In this document: positions 1 through 8,097 of the stretch, one piece after another
How positions within the stretch are numbered: position 1 is the stretch's first letter
Layout: each line of letters begins with the position of its first letter
Source: JACMLD01 sp044227095
Lineage (GTDB): Bacteria; Bacteroidota; Bacteroidia; Chitinophagales; Chitinophagaceae
Direction of reading: 5' to 3'
Assembly: GCA_044227095.1 (NCBI GenBank)
Contig: JBGAFV010000001.1
Coordinates: 3,224,001 to 3,288,000, forward strand
DNA length: 64,000 bases
The notes under the pieces: generated by a model
Told to the model about the DNA's origin: nothing
The model's database searches: none
The model's input: only the letters and a program-made list of their open reading frames with translations
Program-made: the position numbers and the translations under genes

Positions 1-353
1 ATGCAGTTAAGAATATGAGCATACAGGATGCATTGGGTATTTTAAAAGGAGCAGATACTTCTGCTACTTCTTATCTAAAAAAATCTACTACCGCAAAACT
101 TACTACAGCATTTAAGCCGACAATTGATTCTTCGCTGGCTAAAGTAAATGCTACTAAATACTGGAAGCTTGTTGTAGATAAATACAATAGCCTGCCAACA
201 ACATTTACAAAAGTAAATTCTGATTTGCCTGCTTATGTAACGGATAAAGCCATTAGCGGTATATTCTTTTATGTTGCGGATGAAGAAAAGAAAATACGCA
301 GCAATCCTTCTGCACGTGTTACCGATATACTTAAAAAAGTTTTCGCGAATTAA
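1..353 (+). CDS. DUF4197 family protein, C-terminal part (5' end outside window)
   Basis: The reading frame is already open at base 3 and codes AVKN just before the first internal ATG at base 15, so the window cuts the gene and that ATG is not the true start. The visible part (about 117 residues) reads SIQDALGILKGADTSAT followed by a helical region ending DILKKVF, which I recognise as the C-terminal half of the DUF4197 family. Members are usually small exported proteins of unknown function in Proteobacteria and Bacteroidota. The signal peptide expected for the family would lie upstream of the window. A strong hairpin terminator follows 28 bases after the stop, so this is the last gene of its transcript. 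Function is unknown. Confidence 0.8.
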   Translation, partial: AVKNMSIQDALGILKGADTSATSYLKKSTTAKLTTAFKPTIDSSLAKVNATKYWKLVVDKYNSLPTTFTKVNSDLPAYVTDKAISGIFFYVADEEKKIRSNPSARVTDILKKVFAN

Positions 354-380
354 TTTTATCGCAAAGATTTAATATTGATA

Positions 381-433
381 GCCGCAGGTTCGCAGATTAA
401 TTGGTTAATCTGCGAACCTGCGGCATTTTTTTT
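381..433 (+). terminator. Perfect 20-bp hairpin with T tract
   Basis: The arms at 381-400 and 405-424 are perfectly complementary over 20 bp around the loop TTGG and are followed by eight Ts. It ends the DUF4197 transcript. The stem is longer than an ordinary terminator, and its arm (AATCTGCGAACCTGCGGC) resembles AATCTGCGCATCTGCGGC found at 28088 and 34217, so it may derive from a dispersed repeat. Confidence 0.8.
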
Positions 434-502
434 ACCACGGCTTTCGGTACATCAAATACTATTTTGCTGAATAGCGGTGTTTGCAGATTTTTGTAAACAG
501 AT

Positions 503-1777
503 ATGATCAATCAAACACTTGCTACTTATAAAAATGCTTACGCTGGTTTATCCCGCGAAACATGGCTGCTTTCTATGGTTATGCTCATTAACCGTTGCGG
601 TACAATGGTAGTACCGTTTATGAGTTTATACCTTACCAGTAGCAGCATGGGTTATAGTATAGGCAAAGCAGGTTTTGTATATGGTTTATTTGGCGCCGGG
701 GCATTTATAGGTGCATGGATGGGTGGAAAACTTACAGACAGAATAGGTTTTTACCCTGTACAACTTATTACACTAACCGGCGGCGGCCTGTTTTTTATTA
801 TACTTGGCCAGATGAAAAGCTTCCCTGCTATTTGCGTAGTATCTTTTTTTCTCAGCTTTATTAATGAAGCATTCAGGCCAGCCAATTCAACTGCAATTGC
901 CTTTTACAGCAAGGAAGAAAACAGGACACGTTCTTACTCGCTAAACAGGCTTGCCATTAACTTGGGCTGGGCGGTTGGCAGTGCTATTGGCGGCATTATT
1001 GCAAAATATAATTATCAGTTATTGTTCTGGGTAGATGGCATAACAAATATTGGTGCAGCTATTCTTATGCTGTCTTTTGTAAGACCGGTTGATTATAAAC
1101 CTTCATCACATAAAATAAAGCCGGCTAATGCAAATGATTCAGCGTTGCGTGATACAGTTTATATGTGGTTTATAGTACTGGCTACTTTATTTGCAGCATG
1201 TTTTTTCCAGCTGTTTACCAATCTTTCCGTGCATTATAAACTCAACCTCCATTTTTCTGAACCATTTATTGGTGTGCTGATGGCTACTAACGGGCTTATT
1301 ATCGTTCTTGTTGAAATGGTTATTGTATTTAAACTGGAAGGAAAGAAAAAGAATACAGTCTATATAGCTGCTGGTACTTTTTTGATGGCAATTGCTTATT
1401 GCATGCTTAATGTTTTTGAGATAACGGCGGTTATGGCTTTTGTAATGATATTGTTTATCACTTTTGCAGAAATGCTGGCTATGCCTTTTATGAACAGCTA
1501 TTGGATAGGAAGAAGCAAGCCGCATAACCGCGGCCAATATGCTGCTTTGTACACAATGGCATGGTCTGCTGCGCAAACATTTGGACCAATGAGTGGTGCA
1601 CAGGTAGCAGAACACTTTGGATTTAGATGGTTATGGTGGATGGTTTTCGGACTTTCTCTAATTGCTGTTTTGGGTTTTATGCGCCTGCATGTGTATGCAG
1701 CACAAAAAGAGCGCATAAGCAATCTTGATGATACTACGGCTGAATTAGTTGCTGAAACAGAAGAACCTTTTATATAA
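503..1777 (+). CDS. MFS transporter (multidrug/sugar efflux-like)
   Basis: A 424-residue polytopic membrane protein with about 12 hydrophobic segments and a hydrophilic centre near residues 200-215 that separates two six-helix halves, as in the major facilitator superfamily. The loop after the second helix carries GGKLTDRIGFYPV (about residues 74-86), a version of MFS motif A. The start ATG at 503 is followed by a short cytoplasmic N-terminus and helix 1. The family moves small solutes by proton-coupled transport across the inner membrane; the substrate cannot be read from the sequence. It is a single-gene unit, convergent with the lipoprotein gene and separated from it by a shared terminator. 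It is closer in look to MdtH/drug-efflux members than to sugar permeases, but this is only an impression. Confidence 0.85.
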   Translation: MINQTLATYKNAYAGLSRETWLLSMVMLINRCGTMVVPFMSLYLTSSSMGYSIGKAGFVYGLFGAGAFIGAWMGGKLTDRIGFYPVQLITLTGGGLFFIILGQMKSFPAICVVSFFLSFINEAFRPANSTAIAFYSKEENRTRSYSLNRLAINLGWAVGSAIGGIIAKYNYQLLFWVDGITNIGAAILMLSFVRPVDYKPSSHKIKPANANDSALRDTVYMWFIVLATLFAACFFQLFTNLSVHYKLNLHFSEPFIGVLMATNGLIIVLVEMVIVFKLEGKKKNTVYIAAGTFLMAIAYCMLNVFEITAVMAFVMILFITFAEMLAMPFMNSYWIGRSKPHNRGQYAALYTMAWSAAQTFGPMSGAQVAEHFGFRWLWWMVFGLSLIAVLGFMRLHVYAAQKERISNLDDTTAELVAETEEPFI

Positions 1778-1805
1778 TTCTCGGAGAGAAATAATAAATA
1801 CAAAG

Positions 1806-1834
1806 AAAAAGCGCAGGTTTATGCTGCGCTTTTT
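1806..1834. terminator. Bidirectional terminator hairpin
   Basis: AAAAAGCGCAG (1806-1816) pairs with CTGCGCTTTTT (1824-1834) around a 7-base loop. The A run on one side and the T run on the other let it work for both convergent genes, the MFS transporter (+) and the NTF2-like lipoprotein (-). Confidence 0.85.
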
Positions 1835-1853
1835 GTTCTATAGACTATCGGTT

Positions 1854-2417
1854 TTATTTTTTTGCTGTTGCTGCATTAATTGGTGCCCTGTCTATGTATA
1901 GTACCGACCGATCAATTTTACCTGCTTCATTAAAATGCAGATCATTATGTATCCAACCGCTAACCCTTTTGCCGTTTTTGTATTTAGTATTAAACTGATA
2001 CCAGCCCAAAAGCCAAACGCCCGGCATATCAGGTCCTCTCTGTGGTTTATTTACTTTAATAGAAAGCCAGATATCATTGGCAAATGAAATTGAATCAATA
2101 ATATTACTACGCCTGTCTGCCCAGTATTTTGTAATAGCTGCTATGCCAGCGAGGCTGTCTCCGGAAGACCACGAATACACGGCATTGTCTGCGTATTTGC
2201 TGACATAGGCCGTAATGTCTCCTTTAGACAAAGAAGCCAGTGAAGACTTGCCTACCTCCATGTATTTGGCATCGGCAAATTCAACATCTTTTGGTGTTTC
2301 TGGTTTTGTTTCTGTTGCAGCAGCTGCGCTGTCTGTTTTTGCGGGTTGTTCGGCAGTTTGATTGTTGCAGGCAACCAGGATGCAGCATGCTGCAGCCAAT
2401 GAAATGAACTTTTTCAT
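1854..2417 (-). CDS. Putative lipoprotein with NTF2/SnoaL-like domain
   Basis: A 187-residue protein with a lipoprotein signal: MKKFISLAAACCILVAC places the lipobox LVAC with the acylated Cys at residue 17. A Thr/Ala/Pro/Glu-rich linker (about 18-45) tethers the folded part. Residues about 50-178 (KGDITAYVSKYADNAVYSW, GIAAITKYWADRR, IHNDLHFNEAGKI) match the NTF2/SnoaL-like layout, with a helical start that handles a small ligand or mediates dimerisation and then a curved beta-sheet. In Bacteroidota such lipoproteins are common and mostly uncharacterised. It faces the MFS gene across a shared terminator. An enzymatic role cannot be claimed because no catalytic residues are recognisable. Confidence 0.75.
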   Translation of the reverse strand: MKKFISLAAACCILVACNNQTAEQPAKTDSAAAATETKPETPKDVEFADAKYMEVGKSSLASLSKGDITAYVSKYADNAVYSWSSGDSLAGIAAITKYWADRRSNIIDSISFANDIWLSIKVNKPQRGPDMPGVWLLGWYQFNTKYKNGKRVSGWIHNDLHFNEAGKIDRSVLYIDRAPINAATAKK

Positions 2418-2551
2418 AATTGAGCATTTATTGTTTTAGGTGAGAAAGAAGCCTTAAGAGGTTAGCTCAAAATAGTTTGGATGGGGGAGGAAGAATTTAT
2501 ATGAAAAGCTATTCTTTTAAAATCAGTTTAGCAAAAATATTTATGGAATGA

Positions 2552-2608
2552 ATGGTTCGTGTCCTCACGAACCATGGCAGAGGGATACGAATCATGGCAA
2601 AGGGACAC
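2552..2608. repeat. Hairpin followed by degenerate 20-bp direct repeats
   Basis: ATGGTTCGTG (2552-2561) and CACGAACCAT (2566-2575) form a perfect 10-bp hairpin with loop TCCT. Its right arm runs into two imperfect 20-bp direct repeats, 2569-2588 and 2589-2608, both of the form GAAyCATGGCArAGGGAyAC; a third, weaker copy follows. It sits in the 259-bp spacer upstream of the lipoprotein gene and downstream of the ABC-F gene, which otherwise shows nothing recognisable. Confidence 0.6.
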
Positions 2609-2676
2609 TAATGATGGAAAATGTGGGGCGAGCTTGTCTTAACAAGACTATGAACTATCGGCTAATGACTCCCTCC

Positions 2677-4575
2677 TCACATCACCTCACTCAGTTCCAG
2701 CCAGCGCAGCTCTTTATTATCCAGCAGATTTGTTATTTCGCCAATGCGGTTTGATAATGATTGCAGTTCTTCAAAAGGAGCTGTACCGCTATTTAATTTT
2801 TCAGTTACTGTCTCCCTTTCCTTTGTGAGATCGGCAATTTCTTTTTCTAGCAGTTCAAACTCACGTTTTTCCTTGAACGATGGTTTTCTTTTTTCTGCAA
2901 CAGCAACAGCGGGCTGTACAGGGTTAAGTATTCTTTCCTGTTTACTGTCAGACATTTCTGTTCCCGCATCAGTTAATTTATCATCGTCTTTTAATGCAAT
3001 GCGATATTGCGAATAGTTACCTGGAAAATCACGGATATCGCCATCGCCCTGGAAAACAAAAAGATGATCTACCAACCTGTCCATAAAATACCTGTCGTGA
3101 GAAACAATGATAATGCAACCCTGGTAATCGCTTAAGAAATTTTCCAGCACACCCAATGTTCGCAAATCAAGATCATTGGTAGGTTCATCAAGAATTAAAA
3201 AATTTGGATTGCGAAATAAGATAGATAATAAATGCAATCTTCTTTTCTCGCCACCACTTAACCGTGAAATATAGGTGTATTGCTGATCCGGTGTAAACAA
3301 AAACAATTGTAAAAATTGTGAAGCACTTAAAGAACTTCCATCTGCCAGCGGAAAATGTTCGGCAATATCTTTTACAAATTCAATTACACGTTTATCCTCT
3401 TTTAATTCCAGCCCCTTTTGCGAATAGTTTCCAAAAACTACTGTATCACCAATGTTTATTTTGCCGCTGTCTGCAGGTTCAAGCCCCTGCAGTATATTCA
3501 GGAAAGTAGATTTGCCAGCGCCATTTTTTCCAACAACGCCAATGCGATCACCTTTTTTAAATGTATAATCAAACCCGCGAAGAATTACTTTATTGCCATA
3601 GCTTTTGTACACTTTTTTTAGTTCGGCTACTTTGCCGCCAAGCCTTGTCATTTTTACCTGTAACTGTACACGTTCGTCTTCAATTTTTTGTTTTGCTTTT
3701 GCCTCAACCACATAAAAATTATCCTGCCTGCTCTTGCTTTTGGTAGTACGGGCTTTAGGTTGCTTGCGCATCCATTCCAATTCTTTGCGGAATAAATTTT
3801 TAGCTTTATCAATGCTTGCGGTTTCGCTTTCAATGCGTGCCGCTTTCCTCTCTATAAAATTTTCGTAATCTCCTTTATAAACATAAAGGTTCTCTCCGTC
3901 TATTTCAAGTATTTCATTACAAACAGCATCAAGAAAATAACGGTCGTGTGTTACCATAAGGAGTGTAACTTTCTCCTGGTTAAGATAATGTTCAAGCCAT
4001 TCTACCATTTCAACGTCAAGGTGATTGGTAGGTTCGTCCATTATCAACAGCACATGCTTGTGTTCAAAGCCAATGTCGATAAGTGTTTTGGCAAGCGCTA
4101 CTCTTTTACGCTGGCCCCCGCTTAATGTGCCGGCAAGTTGATTAAGGTGATGAATATTTAACTTGCCCAGTATCTGTTTTACTTTGGTATCAAAATCCCA
4201 TGCATTTAATTCATCCAGCAATACAATAGCATCGCCAATTTTTTCTGCATCTTCTGCATCGCTGGCCGCTTCATATTCTTTAATAGCATTAATAACTGGA
4301 TGATTGTGGTGAAAGATATTATCAAGAATAGATTTGGTTTCCAGGAATTGCGGATCCTGTTCAAAAAGGGCAACAGTAACATCCTTGTGTATCCATACTT
4401 TACCGCTATCGGCAGTTTCGGCACCGGAAATTATTTTTAGCAGGGTAGATTTCCCACTTCCATTTTTGGCTACAAGTGCAATTTTATCGCCTTCTTCAAT
4501 GTGAAATGAAATGTTTTTGAACAGCGGCTTAATGCCATAACTTTTACTTAATCCTTCTACAGAAACGTAATGCAT
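2677..4575 (-). CDS. ABC-F family ATPase (Uup/EttA-like)
   Basis: A 632-residue soluble protein with two ABC ATPase domains in one chain and no membrane segments. Domain 1 has Walker A AKNGSGKST (about 36-44), signature LSGGQRKR and Walker B LLIMDEPTNHLD; domain 2 has Walker A GKNGAGKST, signature LSGGEKRR and Walker B FLILDEPTNDLD. A charged inter-domain linker and a C-terminal coiled coil (about 565-632) give the Uup-like layout. ABC-F proteins bind the ribosomal E site and act on stalled translation, or in some cases give antibiotic resistance; Uup is also linked to ribosome assembly and tandem-repeat stability. The first Walker A has Ala instead of the usual first Gly. The ATG at 4575 lies only four bases downstream of a consensus -7 element, so the mRNA may be almost leaderless. 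Confidence 0.9.
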   Translation of the reverse strand: MHYVSVEGLSKSYGIKPLFKNISFHIEEGDKIALVAKNGSGKSTLLKIISGAETADSGKVWIHKDVTVALFEQDPQFLETKSILDNIFHHNHPVINAIKEYEAASDAEDAEKIGDAIVLLDELNAWDFDTKVKQILGKLNIHHLNQLAGTLSGGQRKRVALAKTLIDIGFEHKHVLLIMDEPTNHLDVEMVEWLEHYLNQEKVTLLMVTHDRYFLDAVCNEILEIDGENLYVYKGDYENFIERKAARIESETASIDKAKNLFRKELEWMRKQPKARTTKSKSRQDNFYVVEAKAKQKIEDERVQLQVKMTRLGGKVAELKKVYKSYGNKVILRGFDYTFKKGDRIGVVGKNGAGKSTFLNILQGLEPADSGKINIGDTVVFGNYSQKGLELKEDKRVIEFVKDIAEHFPLADGSSLSASQFLQLFLFTPDQQYTYISRLSGGEKRRLHLLSILFRNPNFLILDEPTNDLDLRTLGVLENFLSDYQGCIIIVSHDRYFMDRLVDHLFVFQGDGDIRDFPGNYSQYRIALKDDDKLTDAGTEMSDSKQERILNPVQPAVAVAEKRKPSFKEKREFELLEKEIADLTKERETVTEKLNSGTAPFEELQSLSNRIGEITNLLDNKELRWLELSEVM

Positions 4576-4579
4576 GCGG

Positions 4580-4609
4580 CAAATATAAGCTCTTTAAAAA
4601 AGATGCAAA
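4580..4609 (-). promoter_or_regulatory. Bacteroidota-type promoter for the ABC-F gene
   Basis: On the minus strand, TTTG (4606-4609) and TATATTTG (4580-4587) are separated by 18 bases, matching the Bacteroidota sigma consensus TTTG / TAnnTTTG. The -7 box ends four bases before the ATG, implying a transcript with little or no 5' untranslated region. Pattern match only. Confidence 0.55.
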
Positions 4610-4676
4610 ACGAAAGATAATACAGAGACTTTCTATAAAACCTGAAGCTGCTTTTTGTACTAAAGATGAACGGATT

Positions 4677-4694
4677 GCGACGCAACGATGTCGC
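4677..4694. repeat. Dispersed GCGAC-GTCGC hairpin repeat
   Basis: GCGAC (4677-4681) and GTCGC (4690-4694) form a short stem inside GCGACGCAACGATGTCGC, followed by CATGAAAAC. The block recurs near 35893-35920 (GCGACGCAACGATATTGC, CATGAAAAC) and in shorter form at 63927-63936 (GCGACGCAAC). All three copies are intergenic. Confidence 0.55.
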
Positions 4695-4736
4695 CATGAA
4701 AACTGGTGCTGGTATTGAACAACACTCCCGAAATAT

Positions 4737-5381
4737 TTACCTGCTGATGAAATAAATAACCATGCATAGCAATATTGTGATTGCTATTACTACAATAGTG
4801 CGGTATTTTATCCACACAGATTGACGCTTTTGTTTTTTTACAAAATTATTTATTCTGTTTTCCATCAGGGTATTTCCATTTGCAAGACGGAGTAATAACA
4901 CCGAGATGGGTTCAGTGTACCTGAACGGAAGTATGTTGCTGCTATGGATTAATGTATCAATTACAGTTTCAATGGTGGTTCTATCTGCATTTTGAAGAAG
5001 GATATTGGTATTTTTATCGCTCAGCAATTGGCGTATATGATAACTCAGCCCATCGTAATCAACACCAAGTGTGTTTATGGTTAGCATGTAATCGTTGAGC
5101 CTGTTGCATTCTGCAAGAATGGCGGAAGGCGTTAGTGGTTCATTGGTAAAATCTTTTTTAATGCTTCTGCTGTACCAGCGTTTGTAATTGTATTCTTCTC
5201 TTTTTTCGGGATCTGAAAGTACTTCGTACGCTTCCTGAATTTCTTTAAACCTGGCTTCTGCAAAAGCATTGCCCGGGTTTTTATCGGGATGATGCTGCAA
5301 AGCCAGTTTGCGAAATGATTTTTTTATTTGCAGATCCGTTGCTGCCGGCGCTACTTCAAGTGTGGTATAATAATCTTTCAA
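4737..5381 (-). CDS. J-domain (DnaJ-like) protein with C-terminal membrane anchor
   Basis: A 214-residue protein with an N-terminal J domain: DYYTTLEVAP, then the HPD tripeptide at residues 31-33 and the helix IV pattern AYEVLSDPEKREEY (about 52-65). This domain stimulates Hsp70 (DnaK) ATPase. There is no Gly/Phe region, zinc finger or client-binding domain as in true DnaJ, so it is a specialised co-chaperone. Residues about 190-211 form one hydrophobic helix ending FISR, so the J domain should face the cytoplasm as a tail-anchored protein. The start is a TTG at 5381: the frame closes upstream without any ATG or GTG, and the J domain begins right there. The middle region (about 75-185) is helical and unrecognised. 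Confidence 0.85.
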   Translation of the reverse strand: MKDYYTTLEVAPAATDLQIKKSFRKLALQHHPDKNPGNAFAEARFKEIQEAYEVLSDPEKREEYNYKRWYSRSIKKDFTNEPLTPSAILAECNRLNDYMLTINTLGVDYDGLSYHIRQLLSDKNTNILLQNADRTTIETVIDTLIHSSNILPFRYTEPISVLLLRLANGNTLMENRINNFVKKQKRQSVWIKYRTIVVIAITILLCMVIYFISR

Positions 5382-5497
5382 TAATAATGTTCTTTATTTC
5401 AGTTGAATTGTTTATTGCGAACACTGTTAATCAGGTATATTTACACAAATTTATGCCTGCAAGAAATAATGGCAAAGATCTTGAAGGCTTTTAAAAT

Positions 5498-6631
5498 ATG
5501 GTTGGCAAAAATGTAACCTTCTTACTATTAAAGCATATTTTTCCTGCATTAGCAATCACTTTTTTGATTTGCAGCAGTGCAATGTCGCAACAAAAGAAAA
5601 TACAACCGGGTAATAATCCTCCGCCTGTCAAACCATTTTACTTTCCCGATCACGACAGTACATACTACCAGTCTTTTGAACGCTATATCACCGCACGGTT
5701 TTATTTTTCACAAAAATATTCTGGCCTAGAGCTGATGCGTTCTTCTAGTATTTCACGGGTGCGTTATATACCCAATACATCGCTTACAATGGGTGTTGGG
5801 GTAACATATCAGTCTATATCCATTAACCTCGGTTATGGTTTTGGTTTTTTAAATAATGATGATGAAAAAGGAAAAACTAAATATCTCGATCTGCAAACAC
5901 ATATCTATGGAAGAAAATGGACTACTGATCTGATTGCTCAATTGTACAAGGGATACTACCTGGCACCGCAGGGGCTTGCCGCACCTACACCAAACAGTTA
6001 TTATATCCGCCCGGATCTAAAAACATTATTAACAGGTGTGTCAGTGTACCGCATTGTAAATTCCGATAAGTTTTCTTACAGGGCTGCTACTATTCAGAAT
6101 GAAAAGCAAAAAAAGTCTGCCGGTTCTCTTTTACTTGGTGCAGATCTTTATTACGGAAATATAAGGGCCGATAGTTCGCTGGTGCCTTCTGTTTTACAGG
6201 AGAACTATCCGCTGCAAGGTGTACGAAGGATGGATTTTGTGAGAGTTGGTCCAGGTGTTGGTTATGCTTACACTGTTGTTATACACGATGACTTCTTTGT
6301 AACAGGTTCCCTGAGTGGCACACTTAACTTTAGTTACAACAAACAACAAAATGTAAATAGTACTGCGGATAAATTTTCTGTAAACACCGGTTTTATCTAT
6401 CGCATTATTGCTGGCTGGGACAAAAATGACTGGAATATAAATTTTTCGCTTGTAGGTAACCAGATGACAATTACAGCAGCTACTTCTCAGGATAAATACC
6501 TGGTGAGTGCGGGCAATTTCAGGTTCACTGTTGCTAAAAGATTAAAACCTGGCAGAGGATTGTCGAAAAAACTGCAACCTGTAGATAAAGTAATTGAAAA
6601 TGTAAAAGGTGTAAAGCCTGCAACACATTAA
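5498..6631 (+). CDS. DUF4421 outer-membrane protein
   Basis: A 377-residue exported protein. The N-terminus has a hydrophobic signal segment ending near SAMSQQ (about residues 28-31). The mature part alternates aromatic, Gly-rich beta-strands (MGVGVTYQSISINLGYGFGF, YLDLQTHIYGRKWTTDL) as in outer-membrane barrels, and the pattern around KYSGLELM and KTKYLDLQ fits DUF4421, a Bacteroidota family of unknown function. It is divergent from the J-domain gene and convergent with the BamA-like gene, so it is probably transcribed alone. No ligand or enzyme motif is visible. Confidence 0.8.
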   Translation: MVGKNVTFLLLKHIFPALAITFLICSSAMSQQKKIQPGNNPPPVKPFYFPDHDSTYYQSFERYITARFYFSQKYSGLELMRSSSISRVRYIPNTSLTMGVGVTYQSISINLGYGFGFLNNDDEKGKTKYLDLQTHIYGRKWTTDLIAQLYKGYYLAPQGLAAPTPNSYYIRPDLKTLLTGVSVYRIVNSDKFSYRAATIQNEKQKKSAGSLLLGADLYYGNIRADSSLVPSVLQENYPLQGVRRMDFVRVGPGVGYAYTVVIHDDFFVTGSLSGTLNFSYNKQQNVNSTADKFSVNTGFIYRIIAGWDKNDWNINFSLVGNQMTITAATSQDKYLVSAGNFRFTVAKRLKPGRGLSKKLQPVDKVIENVKGVKPATH

Positions 6632-6649
6632 CCACAGCTATATTTTCTA

Positions 6650-7885
6650 TTAAAAAACTTCGCCCAGGTTTACAAAGAAACCATGCGATCCATTTTGGCC
6701 AAAACCATAATCAATACAAAGATTAGCGCCTGAAAATTTATTGAGCTTAATTCGTAAACCCACACCATATCCCGGAAATACGTTGCTATATTGTGCGGAT
6801 AAATCGCTGGAAAAACTTTCAAGATTTAGAAACGCTACGCCTCCAAGCAACCCGTTTTGTGTTATTCCAAAGCGGTATTCGCTTTCAAAATAAAACATCG
6901 AACGTCCCCTGAAGCGGCCTTGTATATATCCGCGGCCGGTATTATAATTATCATCCCAACCAGTGCTTGGAAGTATAAGATAGGGTGGTGTTCCACCGGT
7001 AGTAAGCCAGTCGAAATTCCAGAGTGCAATGATGTTTTTAGAATTAGCAGGGAAATGAAAATAGGTTCGTGCATCTATCTGCAATGTTTGTGATGCACTG
7101 TCGCTGCCAAACGCTTTCATGTTGCTCCGGTAATTGATGCTGTAATAAACGCCTTGTTTCGGGTTTAGTTGGTTTAGCCTTGTATCATATAGAAAACGAA
7201 ACGCTGGCCCAATTGCTGTTTCTTCTGTTCCCAATTGTTTTGAAATAATATAATTAATGCGCCTTGAAACAGCATCAAGCGGTTTAATATTCCAGAACCT
7301 GTCGTAATAAAAACCAATACCGGCGTAAATATTATCCGAAAGGGATCTCATAACCGTCTGGTGTATCTTAAGTCCGTCGAAATTTATAGTAACACCTTTA
7401 TTAGGATCGGTTTTTCCACCCAATCCGTAAATGTCAGAAGGGTAACTGATAAACCTGATGTCTGTAATAAAATTATACTTGTTTCCTTTTGTCCAGATGT
7501 CTGCAACAAATGGAATAATCAACTGGTTGTACTGCGAGTAAGTAACATTGGTAGAAATGCTGGATTGTTTGGTATTTTTTTCAAGATCATTGTAATAAGC
7601 CATATTAACGCAGGCTATAACAGCAAAGCCAGTTTGTAAAGTATAGCCTAATGCCGGAATAAAGGAGTAGTGCTTGCGTGTGTCTTTTACTTCAATATTG
7701 TTTTCATTAAATGCTTCAAGCGGATTAAAAACATGATGAACAACATCTCTTATGTCTCGTTGCGGATGAATAGGAATAGAATCTTTTACTATTGTGGTAG
7801 AATCAGTTTGCCCATAACTGATTAGTTGTAGTACGGATAAAAGCATTATCAGTGGAAAAAACTTCAGGGTTAATGTCACAGGCAT
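6650..7885 (-). CDS. BamA/TamA-type outer-membrane barrel protein (surface antigen domain)
   Basis: A 411-residue protein with a signal peptide (LLSVLQLISYGQ, cleavage near residue 26) and a large C-terminal beta-barrel of the bacterial surface antigen (Omp85) type. Visible hallmarks are the strand-rich barrel, the late GRGYIQGRFRGRSMFYFESEYRF region, which resembles the RGY...G/ES.EYRF signature of this domain, and the aromatic C-terminal residue (GEVF). There is no room for five POTRA domains, so it is not the essential BamA but one of the short Omp85-like paralogues common in Bacteroidota, often annotated as BamA/TamA family. Its job is unknown. It starts from an ATG at 7885 and converges on the DUF4421 gene 18 bases away. 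Confidence 0.82.
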   Translation of the reverse strand: MPVTLTLKFFPLIMLLSVLQLISYGQTDSTTIVKDSIPIHPQRDIRDVVHHVFNPLEAFNENNIEVKDTRKHYSFIPALGYTLQTGFAVIACVNMAYYNDLEKNTKQSSISTNVTYSQYNQLIIPFVADIWTKGNKYNFITDIRFISYPSDIYGLGGKTDPNKGVTINFDGLKIHQTVMRSLSDNIYAGIGFYYDRFWNIKPLDAVSRRINYIISKQLGTEETAIGPAFRFLYDTRLNQLNPKQGVYYSINYRSNMKAFGSDSASQTLQIDARTYFHFPANSKNIIALWNFDWLTTGGTPPYLILPSTGWDDNYNTGRGYIQGRFRGRSMFYFESEYRFGITQNGLLGGVAFLNLESFSSDLSAQYSNVFPGYGVGLRIKLNKFSGANLCIDYGFGQNGSHGFFVNLGEVF

Positions 7886-8030
7886 TAAGAGGGAATATTT
7901 CGGCTACAAAGGAAAAGAAATATTGCAGAACCGCCTCTTGTCAAACTGTTATCAATTGGTGAATAGCCGCAGTTTGCCGGCAAATTTTGAATGTTAACCG
8001 TATTAATAAATAAATATTACGCGGCTAAAT

Positions 8031-8078
8031 AAAAAAGCAACGCAGTTTGTCGGCAATAATGCCGTTTCACTGCGTTGC
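8031..8078 (-). terminator. Terminator for the alcohol dehydrogenase gene
   Basis: GCAACGCAGT (8037-8046) pairs with ACTGCGTTGC (8069-8078), with an inner CGGCA/TGCCG stem in the loop. On the minus strand it is followed by six Ts (8031-8036). It lies 20 bases after the dehydrogenase stop codon. Confidence 0.8.
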
Positions 8079-8097
8079 CTGTAAAAGAAATAACCAA

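Noticed and set aside
2548..2754. 68-residue frame over the hairpin and 20-bp repeats
   Set aside because: It overlaps the end of the ABC-F gene on the other strand and consists largely of repeat sequence.
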